A stretch of 64,000 nt of DNA, from contig CAWDHQ010000001.1 of the NCBI GenBank assembly GCA_963802215.1, positions 1,178,001 through 1,242,000 on the forward strand, read 5' to 3'. Numbering within the stretch: the stretch's first letter is position 1; the number at the start of each line of letters is the position of its first letter. This document shows positions 35,862 to 43,441 of this stretch, piece after piece. This DNA is from SHZI01 sp963802215. Lineage in GTDB: Bacteria; Pseudomonadota; Gammaproteobacteria; Steroidobacterales; GCA-2729495. The notes beneath the pieces were generated by a model, which searched no databases, had not been told where the DNA came from, and worked only from the letters and a program-made list of their open reading frames with translations. The position numbers and the translations under genes are program-made.

Positions 35862-36941
35862 TCACTTTACCGTCGGCATGGCCTCCATGGCAGACACCCG
35901 CCTGGTGACCGCCTGGAATTCCGCAGCCGGCAGCGGGACCAGGCCCCGGTCGGCCAGGTAGCCCTCCTCGCCCATGGCCTTCTTGCTCGTGAACTCGGCG
36001 ACGAACTCCTTGATGCCCGGGATGGCGCCGACGTGCGCCTTCTTCACGTAGAAGAACAGCGGGCGGGAGACGGGGTACTTGCCGCTGGCGATATTCTCGA
36101 AGGTCGGTGCCACGCCGTCTATGAGGGATCCCTTGACCGAGTCCATGTTCTGCTCGAGGAAGCTGAAGCCGAAGATACCGACGGCATTCTTGTTGGCCTT
36201 GAGCTTCTGCACGATCAGGTTGTCGTTCTCGCCGGCCTCGACGAACCGGCCGTCCTCCCGGATGGTGTAGCAGACCTGCTTGAACTTGTTCTCGTCCTTG
36301 TCCTTGATGGCCTTGATCCAGGGGAAGGTCTTGCAACCGCCCTCCATGGCCAGCTCCACGAAGGCATCCCGGGTGCCCGAGGTGGGCGGCGGGCCCAGCA
36401 CTTCGATCGGCTGTGCAGCCAGCTTGGGATTGACGTCCTTCCACGTCTTGTAGGGATTCGGGACGAGCGTCTCGCTGCCATTGGGATTGGGCACCTGCTT
36501 CGCCAGGGCCAGGTAGACGTCCCGCAGCGTCATGTCCAGGCCCCCGGCAGCCTTGGACTCGGCCAGCACGATGCCGTCGTAGCCGATCTTGACCTCGACG
36601 ATCTCCTTGACGCCATTCGCCGCGCACGCGGCCTGTTCCGTGGCCTTGATGGCCCGCGAGCTGTTCGCGATGTCGGGGTGCTGGACGCCGACGCCGCCAC
36701 AGAACAGCTTGATGCCGCCGCCGGAGCCGGTCGACTCGACCTTGGGCGTCTTGAACCGGCTGGTCTTGCCGAACTGCTCGGCCACCACCGTGGAAAAGGG
36801 ATAAACCGTGGAAGATCCGACGATGCTGATGTAGTCGCGCGCGGCCTGGGCAAACGCCGGGCCGGCGGTCGCGCCAGCCAGGATGGCCGCGCCAAGCAAA
36901 CGGGTAATCGGGCCAAAGATGTTGTGGGAGACGTGCTTCAC
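35862..36941 (-). CDS. pstS: Phosphate-binding protein PstS
   Basis: 359-residue periplasmic substrate-binding protein. Signal peptide to about residue 32 (LLGAAILAGATAGPAFAQA). The phosphate-binding blocks ISIVGSSTVYPFSTVVAEQFG, VESTGSGGGIKLFCGGVG and PTSGTRDAFVE are clear, and the fold continues with VGIFGFSFLEQN and ASGKYPVSRPLFFYVKKAH. First gene of pstSCAB, with a candidate three-half-site Pho box 52 bp upstream. Followed by a hairpin/T-run. Confidence 0.96.
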   Translation of the reverse strand: MKHVSHNIFGPITRLLGAAILAGATAGPAFAQAARDYISIVGSSTVYPFSTVVAEQFGKTSRFKTPKVESTGSGGGIKLFCGGVGVQHPDIANSSRAIKATEQAACAANGVKEIVEVKIGYDGIVLAESKAAGGLDMTLRDVYLALAKQVPNPNGSETLVPNPYKTWKDVNPKLAAQPIEVLGPPPTSGTRDAFVELAMEGGCKTFPWIKAIKDKDENKFKQVCYTIREDGRFVEAGENDNLIVQKLKANKNAVGIFGFSFLEQNMDSVKGSLIDGVAPTFENIASGKYPVSRPLFFYVKKAHVGAIPGIKEFVAEFTSKKAMGEEGYLADRGLVPLPAAEFQAVTRRVSAMEAMPTVK

Positions 36942-36992
36942 GTGGACCTCCAGGAAGATATCGGACGGTAGGACTTCAACGTGCTGCAGCTT

Positions 36993-37021
36993 ATGACCGG
37001 AATGTTAAGGAATTATTTCAG
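36993..37021 (-). promoter_or_regulatory. Candidate Pho box upstream of pstS
   Basis: Minus-strand half-sites CTGAAAT, CCTTAAC and CGGTCAT at exact 11-bp steps. CGGTCAT matches the reference CTGTCAT at six of seven positions. It lies between the phoU stop and the pstS ATG. Confidence 0.65.
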
Positions 37022-37036
37022 GTCCGCCCTCTCCCC

Positions 37037-37777
37037 TCAGCCGGACGCCGGCCGATCGCCCTTCGCAGCCTCCAGCTCCTGCAGCACGGTCTCCCGCTCG
37101 GTGTGCCGGATGTCGCGGCCGTGGACCAGGTAGACCACGTATTCCGCGATGTTCTTGGCATGATCGCCAATCCGCTCCAGCGCCCGGGCCACCCAGCTCA
37201 CGTCCATGAAGCGGCGGATGGTCCGGGAATCTTCCATCATCAGCGAAATGCACTGGCGGGTGATCTGGTCGTACTCCTCGTCGACCAGCTTGTCCTCCTC
37301 GATGACGGCGAGGGCGTCATCCACGTCCATCCGCGAGAAGGCATCCAGGGCGTCGTGCAGCATTTCCTGGACGTGCTCGCCCAGGGCCTTCAGCTCGGTG
37401 TAGGACGCATAGGGCTCGCGGTCGGTGGCGAGATGCGAGGCCAGGTAACCGATCTTGGCCGCTTCGTCCCCCACCCTTTCCAGGTCAGTAATGGTCTTGA
37501 TCACCATGACGATCAGGCGCAGGTCGGCAGCTGCGGGCATCCGGGTGGCCAGCAGCTTCCGGCACTCCTCGTCGATCGTCACCTCGAGCTTGTTGATCTT
37601 GTGGTCGTCATTGGAGACCCGCAGGCCCATGTCGCTGTCGCCGGACGTTATCGCCTCGACGGCGGTGTCCAGGTGCTGCTCGACGAGGCCACCCATGCGC
37701 AGCACTTCGCTGCGGAGGTGTTCGAGCTCGGCATTGAAGCGCCGGGAGATGTGATGACTGAAGCTTTCGGATTCCAT
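37037..37777 (-). CDS. phoU: Phosphate signalling regulator PhoU
   Basis: 246-residue all-helical protein linking the Pst transporter to PhoR and repressing Pho signalling when phosphate is high. Two three-helix PhoU repeats are seen: FNAELEHLRSEVLRMGGLVEQHL with DHKINKLEVTIDEECRKLLATR, and YTELKALGEHVQEMLHDALDAF with DKLVDEEYDQITRQCISLMM. The metal-binding E/D-x-x-x-D pattern appears as LERVGDEAAKIGYL and LERIGDHAKNIAEYVVYL. The gene lies between phoR and pstS, with the usual pst-phoU linkage but upstream of pstS. Confidence 0.96.
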   Translation of the reverse strand: MESESFSHHISRRFNAELEHLRSEVLRMGGLVEQHLDTAVEAITSGDSDMGLRVSNDDHKINKLEVTIDEECRKLLATRMPAAADLRLIVMVIKTITDLERVGDEAAKIGYLASHLATDREPYASYTELKALGEHVQEMLHDALDAFSRMDVDDALAVIEEDKLVDEEYDQITRQCISLMMEDSRTIRRFMDVSWVARALERIGDHAKNIAEYVVYLVHGRDIRHTERETVLQELEAAKGDRPASG

Positions 37778-37831
37778 GGCGTCGCTCCTTGACCTGCGCT
37801 CGCGCGGTCGGGCTCGGAAGCAGGAAGAATA

Positions 37832-39121
37832 TCAGGATAGGGCGAGGCGATCCCGCGGGAAATGGCAGACGAAGGTGCTTCCCTGGCCCAGCCGGCTCCG
37901 GATCTCGAGCTCGGCGTCGTGCCGGCGGAGCGCGTACTTGACGATCGCCAGCCCAAGGCCGGTCCCGCCGCGCTGGCGGGCCCGCCCGCCATCGGCCCGG
38001 TAGAAGCGCTCGGTGACCCGCGGGATGTCCTCCTCGGCGATGCCGATGCCGGTGTCCTGCACGGCGAGGTGTCCGCCGTCAGCATCCACGGTCCAGCGGA
38101 TGGTGATCTCGCCCTCCGGTGGCGTGTACCGGACGGCGTTCGCGACCAGGTTGGACACGACCGACTGGAGCTCCGTCTCCTCGCCCAGCAGGTTGGCGGG
38201 GCTCTGCAGGTCGATCCCGATGGTGTCCGGATGCTCCGGCAGGGCCAGCGCTTCCTTTCTGGCCGCCGAGATCATGGCGGCCACATCGACGACCCGGTCC
38301 TTGGGCACGGACTGGCCGGACTCCAGCTTGGACAACTGCAGGAGGTCCTCGACGAGCCGTCGCATGCGTATCGCCTGGTCCTGCATGACGCTGATCGGCT
38401 GCCTCCAGCCCTCCGGGATCCGGTCGTCCTCCACCAGGACATCCAGGTAGCCCATGATCACCGTCAGTGGCGAGCGGAGTTCGTGGGAGGCGTTGGCGAC
38501 GAAATCCCGGCGCACCCTCTCGATCTTGACGCGCTGGCTCACGTCCCGGATCAGCAACAGGTTCTGATCCGGTCCGTAGGGTATGAGCCGGCACGACAAC
38601 CAGGTGTCGCCACCGGCCGGAGACGGGATGTCCACGGCCTGCCTCTCGCCGGGGCTGTTGAGGTAGTCCACGAAATCCGGATAACGAAGGAGGTTTTCGA
38701 TGCGCTGGCCACGGTCCCGGCGGTTCTTCAGTCCGAGCAGCACCCGGGCCGCCTGGTTGTAGTTGATGATCTCGTGCCTCGAGTTGAGGATCACGCCACC
38801 GTCCGGGAAGGCCTCGGTGGACGCGCGGAGTTCCTTCACGAGCTTCCGGAACCGCTTGCCACGACGCTTCACCTTGCTCTTGATGAACTGGATCTTGGCA
38901 AACACCGGCGGCCAGACGCCATTGCCGTCGGGTATCTGCGCGATCTTGCCCGTGGCCAGCCAGCGCTCCAGCTGGTAGAGGTTGTAGAGGTGCCAGACGA
39001 GCAGCCCGAGGGAAACGATCAGCACGCCGAGCGTCGTGCGATCGTAGAGGAATCCCACGAGGCCGCCGGCCACGAGGGCGGCGCCGTACCAGGTGAGGGT
39101 CCAGGTCCAGACCTTTGGCAT
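37832..39121 (-). CDS. phoR: Phosphate regulon sensor histidine kinase PhoR
   Basis: 429-residue membrane kinase. Two N-terminal hydrophobic helices (WYGAALVAGGLVGFLYD, LGVLIVSLGLLVWHLYNLY) with almost no periplasmic loop, a basic linker (KSKVKRRGKRFRKLVKEL), a PAS domain (PDGGVILNSRHEIINYNQAARVLLG), the HisKA H-box FVANASHELRSPLTVIMGYL, and HATPase with N box NLVANAVRYTP and G boxes DTGIGIAEEDIPRVTERFYR and GGTGLGLAIVKYAL. It follows phoB by three bases. Confidence 0.96.
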   Translation of the reverse strand: MPKVWTWTLTWYGAALVAGGLVGFLYDRTTLGVLIVSLGLLVWHLYNLYQLERWLATGKIAQIPDGNGVWPPVFAKIQFIKSKVKRRGKRFRKLVKELRASTEAFPDGGVILNSRHEIINYNQAARVLLGLKNRRDRGQRIENLLRYPDFVDYLNSPGERQAVDIPSPAGGDTWLSCRLIPYGPDQNLLLIRDVSQRVKIERVRRDFVANASHELRSPLTVIMGYLDVLVEDDRIPEGWRQPISVMQDQAIRMRRLVEDLLQLSKLESGQSVPKDRVVDVAAMISAARKEALALPEHPDTIGIDLQSPANLLGEETELQSVVSNLVANAVRYTPPEGEITIRWTVDADGGHLAVQDTGIGIAEEDIPRVTERFYRADGGRARQRGGTGLGLAIVKYALRRHDAELEIRSRLGQGSTFVCHFPRDRLALS

Positions 39122-39124
39122 CGT

Positions 39125-39811
39125 TCAGCGCGTGGAGAAGCGGTAGCCGGCGCCCCTGACAGTCTGAATGTAGTGGTCCACCTTGAATTCCTCGAGGACC
39201 TTGCGCAGCCGCCGGACATGCACGTCGACCGTACGTTCCTCGACATAGACGTTCTGGCCCCACACGGAGTCCAGGAGTTGTGTGCGGCTGTAGACCCGGT
39301 CCGCGTTTTCCATCAGGAACTTCAGGAGCCGGTACTCCGTCGGCCCCAGCCCGATCTCCCGCTCACCGACATAGACACGGTGGCTGACGGGATCGAGGCG
39401 CAGTTCACCGGCAATGAGCGGTTCGTCGGACGGCGGTGCCGCCCGGCGCAGCACGGCGTTGATGCGGGAGAGCAACTCACGCGGGGAGAACGGCTTGGTG
39501 ATGTAGTCATCGGCGCCGCCGTCCAGCCCGAGGATCTTGTCCCGCTCTTCCGCCCGGGCGGTGAGCAGGATGATGGGCATCTCCCGGTTCGCCTCCTCCC
39601 GGCGCAGCGTGCGGGTCAGTTCGAGGCCGGTGGAATCCGGCAGCATCCAGTCCACCAGCAGCAGATCCGGTCGCGAGTCTGCAATCCGCAGGCGGGCCGA
39701 GGAGCAGTCTTCCGCCTCATCCACCTCGTAGCCCGCGCGGCTGAGATTGAAGGCAATCATCTGCCGGATCGGCGCCTCGTCCTCGACCACCAGAATCCTG
39801 CGTGCGCTCAT
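39125..39811 (-). CDS. phoB: Phosphate regulon response regulator PhoB
   Basis: 228-residue OmpR-family regulator. The receiver has the acidic pair in RILVVEDEAPIRQMI, the phospho-acceptor Asp in LLLVDWMLPDSTGLEL, the Thr/Ser switch in IILLTARAEERDK and Lys in DDYITKPFSPRELL. The winged-helix C-terminal domain shows LGPTEYRLLKFLMEN, RTQLLDSVWG and ERTVDVHVRRLRKVLE ending in IQTVRGAGYRFS. ATG 39811 lies 46 bp from a candidate auto-regulatory Pho box. Cotranscribed with phoR. Confidence 0.96.
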   Translation of the reverse strand: MSARRILVVEDEAPIRQMIAFNLSRAGYEVDEAEDCSSARLRIADSRPDLLLVDWMLPDSTGLELTRTLRREEANREMPIILLTARAEERDKILGLDGGADDYITKPFSPRELLSRINAVLRRAAPPSDEPLIAGELRLDPVSHRVYVGEREIGLGPTEYRLLKFLMENADRVYSRTQLLDSVWGQNVYVEERTVDVHVRRLRKVLEEFKVDHYIQTVRGAGYRFSTR

Positions 39812-39856
39812 GATGTTCCGTCACAATGGTGTTGCGGACTATTGCAACAGGCTTTT

Positions 39857-39874
39857 ATTACAAAGCCGTTACGA
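39857..39874 (-). promoter_or_regulatory. Candidate Pho box upstream of phoB
   Basis: Minus-strand half-sites TCGTAAC and TTGTAAT 11 bp apart, 46 bp before the phoB ATG, in an A+T-richer intergenic stretch. It shares TCGTAAC with the porin and ExbB-operon boxes. Consistent with known PhoB autoregulation. Confidence 0.5.
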
Positions 39875-39927
39875 CCTCAACCGCGGTGGGCGGGATTGTG
39901 ACACCGGGAATGCCCGGCCGGGCGGAA

Positions 39928-40605
39928 TTACCCGAAACGGTAACCGAAGCCCCGGACCGTCTGGAGCAGGTTCTCGCAGGAGTGGGGCTCCAGGGCCGCC
40001 CGGAGCCGGCGGACATGGACGTCGACGGTGCGCTCCCCGATGCCGTTCCTGCGGCGCCAGACGTGCTCAAGGAGGTGCCGCCGGGGGAGGACCCGCCCCG
40101 GGTTCTCCATGAAATAGGCCATCAGCCGGAACTCGACGGGCGCCAGGTCCAGCTCGCGAACGCCCACCGTGATCTTGTGGCCCAGCCTGTCCAGCCGGAT
40201 CGGGCCGACCTCGAGGACGTTCTCCCGTGATGACGCCGCGGGACGGCGAAGCGCAGCATTGACCCGCGCCAGGAGCTCCTCCTCCCGCACCGGTTTCGTC
40301 AGGTAGTCCTCGACGCCGCTGTCCAGGGCGGCGGCAACCGCGCTCGCGTCGTTCCGACCACTGAGCATGAGCACCCGGGTCAGGCGGCCGTTGGCGTGCT
40401 TCCGCACGTAGCGGGCAAGCTCGAGTCCGGACATGTCCCGGAGCATCCACTCCGTCATGACCATGTCGAAGGAGCGGTGCTCGAGGCGATCGACCGCTGT
40501 CATGGCATCACCGGCGCAGTCAACGTCATGGCCGGCGGCCTTCAGGCAATCCCGCACCCAATCACGGTCATCGGTATTGCCGTCGACGAGAAGGATGCGG
40601 GTCAC
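39928..40605 (-). CDS. PhoB-like response regulator with degenerate receiver (Asp to Glu)
   Basis: 225-residue OmpR/PhoB paralogue. The receiver begins RILLVDGNTDDRDW, so the first acidic pair is reduced (D-G-N instead of E-D-E). At the phospho-acceptor position it has Glu: FDMVMTEWMLRDMSGLEL versus DLLLVDWMLPDSTG in PhoB next door. The Lys is kept (EDYLTKPVREEELL). The DNA-binding domain is intact and PhoB-like (LAPVEFRLMAYFMEN, ERTVDVHVRRLRAALE, LQTVRGFGYRFG), suggesting overlapping DNA sites. It starts at GTG 40605 and overlaps the CHAD gene end by 38 bp. Four candidate Pho half-sites lie just upstream. Phosphorylation-independent activity is inferred. Confidence 0.9.
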   Translation of the reverse strand: MTRILLVDGNTDDRDWVRDCLKAAGHDVDCAGDAMTAVDRLEHRSFDMVMTEWMLRDMSGLELARYVRKHANGRLTRVLMLSGRNDASAVAAALDSGVEDYLTKPVREEELLARVNAALRRPAASSRENVLEVGPIRLDRLGHKITVGVRELDLAPVEFRLMAYFMENPGRVLPRRHLLEHVWRRRNGIGERTVDVHVRRLRAALEPHSCENLLQTVRGFGYRFG

Positions 40606-41575
40606 GATCGGGAATCAGGCGCCCTAGACTGGAACGTGAATGCTCCGGGATCGGCGTTGCAATCCCATTACCGGAGTATTGCTGATCCGTTACAGGCGCC
40701 GCGGTCACCGCGCCCGGCGAGATCGTCTCAGGACCGAAGAGATCACCGCCGACTTCGAGCGCCCGATGCCGCAGCTGGACGAGGGATGTCGCGATCAGTT
40801 GCCGCAACCGCTGCACATGGGTATCGATGCGGAGCGCGTCGGGCTGCTGCCGCAGGAGGTTTTCCAGCAGTTCCAGGTCCTGGGCATGACCCAGCAGGGA
40901 GGCAAGTTCGCGCAGCCGCGGGCCGATGGTCAGGGCGCGCGAAGGTGCCAGGCTGGCCAGCAACTGGGTCTGGTTGGCGGCGTATTTCACCTGGCGTCGC
41001 CAGGCGTGGAACGCCAGCGCCGGAGACCCGTCCCGGAGGCCGGCAAACCCGGCGACACAACGCTCCCACTTGAGGTCCGCTCCGCGCCGCAGGTCCCTGC
41101 GCCGGAGATCCGGCAGGCGCAGCCGGTCCAGCCGCCGATCGGCATCGCCCAGCAGCTGGCACGCCGTTTCGATCTGGTCACCGAGGATGGCCCGGTGGTC
41201 CTCGAGCTCCCGGACTGCACGGGCTGCCAGGGACTCCCGCAACATGGCCACGGACTCCGCCAGGTGCGGCTCGGTAACCCCGATCTCGAGGTAATCGAGG
41301 GCCTCGACCAGCGCCTCGGCGTCGCGCGCATAGGCCACGCGCTTCTGGATGTCCCGGTAGAAGGTGTTTTCCACCATGGCCGCGTAGGGCACGGACGGTT
41401 TCAGCAGCTGGGCAACGGCGCGGGCGCGCTTGCAGCCCTGCCGGGCCCGATGAATGGCCTCCGCCGGATCCATCGTCCACTGGGAGAGCAGCGCCAGTAT
41501 CCGGGCGTTCTGCTCGCGCAGCACGCGCCGTACGGCCTTGCCTGCGGGTTCGTCGGTGTCGATGAGATACGCCAC
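40568..41575 (-). CDS. CHAD domain protein
   Basis: 335-residue alpha-helical protein of the CHAD family, known for conserved histidines and, in studied cases, binding of polyphosphate. Characteristic basic/His helices are DPAEAIHRARQGCKRARAVAQLLKP near residue 37, FYRDIQKRVAYARDAEALVEAL, and FHAWRRQVKYAANQTQLLA (H-x-x-R-R-x-x-K). It starts at GTG 41575. The last 70 or so residues (after EVGGDLFGPE) look unstructured, contain the upstream regulatory sequence of the PhoB paralogue, and overlap that gene by 38 bp. The location beside the Pho genes fits a polyphosphate role, which is inference. Confidence 0.85.
   Translation of the reverse strand: MAYLIDTDEPAGKAVRRVLREQNARILALLSQWTMDPAEAIHRARQGCKRARAVAQLLKPSVPYAAMVENTFYRDIQKRVAYARDAEALVEALDYLEIGVTEPHLAESVAMLRESLAARAVRELEDHRAILGDQIETACQLLGDADRRLDRLRLPDLRRRDLRRGADLKWERCVAGFAGLRDGSPALAFHAWRRQVKYAANQTQLLASLAPSRALTIGPRLRELASLLGHAQDLELLENLLRQQPDALRIDTHVQRLRQLIATSLVQLRHRALEVGGDLFGPETISPGAVTAAPVTDQQYSGNGIATPIPEHSRSSLGRLIPDRDPHPSRRRQYR
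40656..40695 (-). promoter_or_regulatory. Candidate four-half-site Pho box upstream of the PhoB paralogue
   Basis: Minus-strand half-sites CTGTAAC, CAGCAAT, CGGTAAT and TTGCAAC, each exactly 11 bp apart, all ending in AAC or AAT. CTGTAAC matches the reference half-site at six of seven positions. The array lies inside the 3' part of the CHAD coding sequence, 51 bp before the GTG start. Confidence 0.65.
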
Positions 41576-41697
41576 GGTCGTCGCCCGGCCGGGGAATTGG
41601 CTATGCTTTGCCGGCTTTCAGGGGCAGTCTAGCATCGGGTGCCCCGCCGCCCCCGCCCGCGGGATCAGGGCAGCTTTTCCGGAATCAAATCAGGACT

Positions 41698-42072
41698 ATG
41701 GCGAAACAAGGTAAACGCGGTCTGCGACGGATTGTGGATGCGGCGGGCTACTCGGCGGCGGGCCTCGCGGTGGCCTGGCGCGGCGAGGAAGCCTTCCGGC
41801 AGGAAGTGCTGCTGGCCCTGGTGCTCGTGCCGCTGGCGCTGTGGCTCGGGCAGTCGCCCCTGGAGCGGCTGCTGCTGGTTGCTTCCTGGCTGCTGGTGAT
41901 GATCGTCGAGATCCTCAACACGGCGGTGGAGGCCACCGTGGACCGGATCAGCGACGAACGGCACCGGCTGTCGGGTGAGGCCAAGGATCTCGGGTCCGCC
42001 GCCGTCTTTCTGAGCCTGGTGCTGGCCGCGCTCGTGTGGGGCACGGTGGCGTGGGAGCGGTTCGCCGCCTGA
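41698..42072 (+). CDS. dgkA: Diacylglycerol kinase
   Basis: 124-residue integral membrane kinase recycling diacylglycerol to phosphatidate. An N-terminal amphipathic segment (GLRRIVDAAGYSAAGLAVAWRGEEAFRQE) and three membrane helices are present. The signature is VEILNTAVEATVDRISDERHRLSGEAKDLGSAAVFL (E-x-x-N-T-A-x-E, K-D-x-x-S-A-A). ATG 41698 (MAKQGKRGLRR) is the natural start; the longer ORF from 41608 adds a Pro-rich stretch unlike the family. Convergent with the PAP2 gene, 20 bp apart. Confidence 0.93.
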   Translation: MAKQGKRGLRRIVDAAGYSAAGLAVAWRGEEAFRQEVLLALVLVPLALWLGQSPLERLLLVASWLLVMIVEILNTAVEATVDRISDERHRLSGEAKDLGSAAVFLSLVLAALVWGTVAWERFAA

Positions 42073-42092
42073 CGAATCCCGGACCGCGGATC

Positions 42093-42638
42093 CTAGGCCG
42101 CGAAGAGCGCGAGGCTTCCGGCCGCCAGCACCCAGCCAAGCAGTCCGCCGGCCAGCACGTCCGTCGGGTAATGCAGACCGAGTACGACACGGGACACCGC
42201 CACACTGGACGCGAAGGGCACCACCAGCCACGCGAGGTGGGGATAGTAGTGCACCAGCATCACAGTGAAGCTCACCGCGTGCAGCGTGTGGCCCGACGGG
42301 AAACTGTAGCGGTCGAGCGGGTTCACCAGCGCCCGGACCCCGCGGTGCGAGTGAAACGGCCGCTCCCGTACCAGGCGCTGCTTCAGCTGCTTGTAGATCG
42401 CGACACCGGCAAGGCCCGTGAGGGCCATCTGCAGGCCGGGAAGTATCGCGCCGGTGCCAAAGGCCAGCGGCAGCAGGGCCAGCAGCGTGTACCAGGCAAT
42501 GCCGTCGCCCAGACGGCTGACGATCGCGAAGTAGTTCCGGACCAGGGGAAAGCGTGCCGCCGAGTTCACCGGCAGGCACAAACGCAGTTCCAGGCTGTCG
42601 AGCCGCGCGAACGCGGCGGGGAGAGTGAAGTCCAGCAT
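42093..42638 (-). CDS. PAP2-family membrane phosphatase
   Basis: 181-residue membrane phosphatase. All three PAP2 motifs are present: KQRLVRERP (K-x6-R-P), SFPSGHTLH (P-S-G-H) and SRVVLGLHYPTD (S-R-x5-H-x3-D). Possible substrates are undecaprenyl pyrophosphate, phosphatidate or other lipid phosphates. Upstream is a four-part 11-bp repeat resembling a Pho box (42690-42729), and dgkA lies downstream, so a role in lipid phosphate recycling during phosphate limitation is plausible but inferred. Confidence 0.9.
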   Translation of the reverse strand: MLDFTLPAAFARLDSLELRLCLPVNSAARFPLVRNYFAIVSRLGDGIAWYTLLALLPLAFGTGAILPGLQMALTGLAGVAIYKQLKQRLVRERPFHSHRGVRALVNPLDRYSFPSGHTLHAVSFTVMLVHYYPHLAWLVVPFASSVAVSRVVLGLHYPTDVLAGGLLGWVLAAGSLALFAA

Positions 42639-42689
42639 CCGTGCAACCCTCCGTCGGTGGTGCCGACGTCAGGATCATCGGGGACGCTG

Positions 42690-42729
42690 CTGACAATTTC
42701 TTGACGGTCTCTTGAAGCTTTAATGAAAG
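42690..42729 (-). promoter_or_regulatory. Candidate Pho box upstream of the PAP2 phosphatase
   Basis: Minus-strand half-sites CTTTCAT, GCTTCAA, CCGTCAA and TTGTCAG occur every 11 bp, each with TCA at positions 4-6. CTTTCAT matches the reference at six of seven positions. The last half-site ends 51 bp upstream of the ATG. Confidence 0.6.
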
Positions 42730-42754
42730 CTGGCAAGTCTTTGTTTTACTTATC

Positions 42755-42804
42755 GTAGGAGCGCCTTTAGGCGCGACACGAGTCGCGCCTAAAGGCGCTC
42801 CTAC
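42755..42804. repeat. REP palindrome, end of the ExbB operon
   Basis: GTAGGAGCGCCTTTAGGCGC (from 42755) and its mirror at 42782-42804, loop ACGA. The variant centre is CCTTTAGG rather than CCTTCAGG. The right CTAC provides the TAG stop of the coiled-coil gene (42801-42803). It is the last REP found; 42.8-64 kb has none. Confidence 0.9.
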
Positions 42805-43433
42805 AGGGCCGACGCATCAGCGGCCGGCACCTGCAGGGCATCGACTTTCTGCCGGTACTCCTCCACGGCGTTCTCCACCTCGACGCGCTTGAGCCCGGTG
42901 AAAGGCTCCTCCTGGGCGAGGGCGCCGAAGCAGCCCTTTTTCTCGTAGCGGTCCAGGGCCTCGTTGGCGATGCCCGCCAGCTGCACGTTCTTCTGGGCAC
43001 AGACCCTGAGCCCCTGCCCGTCCGCCGCCGCCTGGCGCGCCAGCTCGTTGCGCTCCGACTCCACCTTGCGGAGCTGCTCGGCCAGCTCCTTGTACTTGCC
43101 CACCACCTCATTCAGCCGCGCCTCGGTAGCCTCGAGGCGGGAACTGACAGACTGCTGGCCCGCCTCGGCCCGGCTCACCTTGCTCTCCGCCGTTCCGGCA
43201 CGGCGCGTGAGCGACTCCTTCTCCGTGGCCAGGGACTTCGCTTCCTTCTCGAGCTTCGTCACCTGTTCCTTCAGCCGCGCGTTCTCCGACTGCAGGGCGG
43301 TTCGCTCGCTGGCCAGCTGCTGTACCTGCTGTTGCAGCCGGGCGCTGGCATCACTGGCGGGACGACGCGCCTCCTGGGCCTGCGCTGCCGAAGTCAGCAG
43401 CATGAGGATGAGCAAGGCAATCCGTGAGCTCAT
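42801..43433 (-). CDS. Periplasmic coiled-coil protein of the ExbB operon
   Basis: 210 residues: a signal peptide (SRIALLILMLLTSAAQAQ) and a long heptad-rich coiled coil from about residue 30 to 135 (LQQQVQQLASERTALQSENARLKEQVTKLEKEA...), then a small C-terminal region with two cysteines (LRVCAQKN, KKGCFGALAQEEPFTGLKRVEVEN). ATG 43433 gives the signal peptide; upstream in-frame sequence is antisense-like and rejected. It lies eight bases after the porin and is the last gene before the REP. It could be a scaffold or adaptor between the TonB-like protein and outer-membrane partners; that is speculation. Confidence 0.82.
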   Translation of the reverse strand: MSSRIALLILMLLTSAAQAQEARRPASDASARLQQQVQQLASERTALQSENARLKEQVTKLEKEAKSLATEKESLTRRAGTAESKVSRAEAGQQSVSSRLEATEARLNEVVGKYKELAEQLRKVESERNELARQAAADGQGLRVCAQKNVQLAGIANEALDRYEKKGCFGALAQEEPFTGLKRVEVENAVEEYRQKVDALQVPAADASAL

Positions 43434-43441
43434 GACGATCC

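Noticed and set aside
37778..37831. Pho box between phoR and phoU
   Set aside because: No 11-bp periodic half-sites are visible there; phoU is more likely read from the phoB promoter.
37862..39901. 679-residue plus-strand open frame opposite phoR and phoB
   Set aside because: It is an antisense shadow of high-GC coding sequence; the minus strand encodes clear PhoR and PhoB domains and the plus frame shows no known motif or start context.
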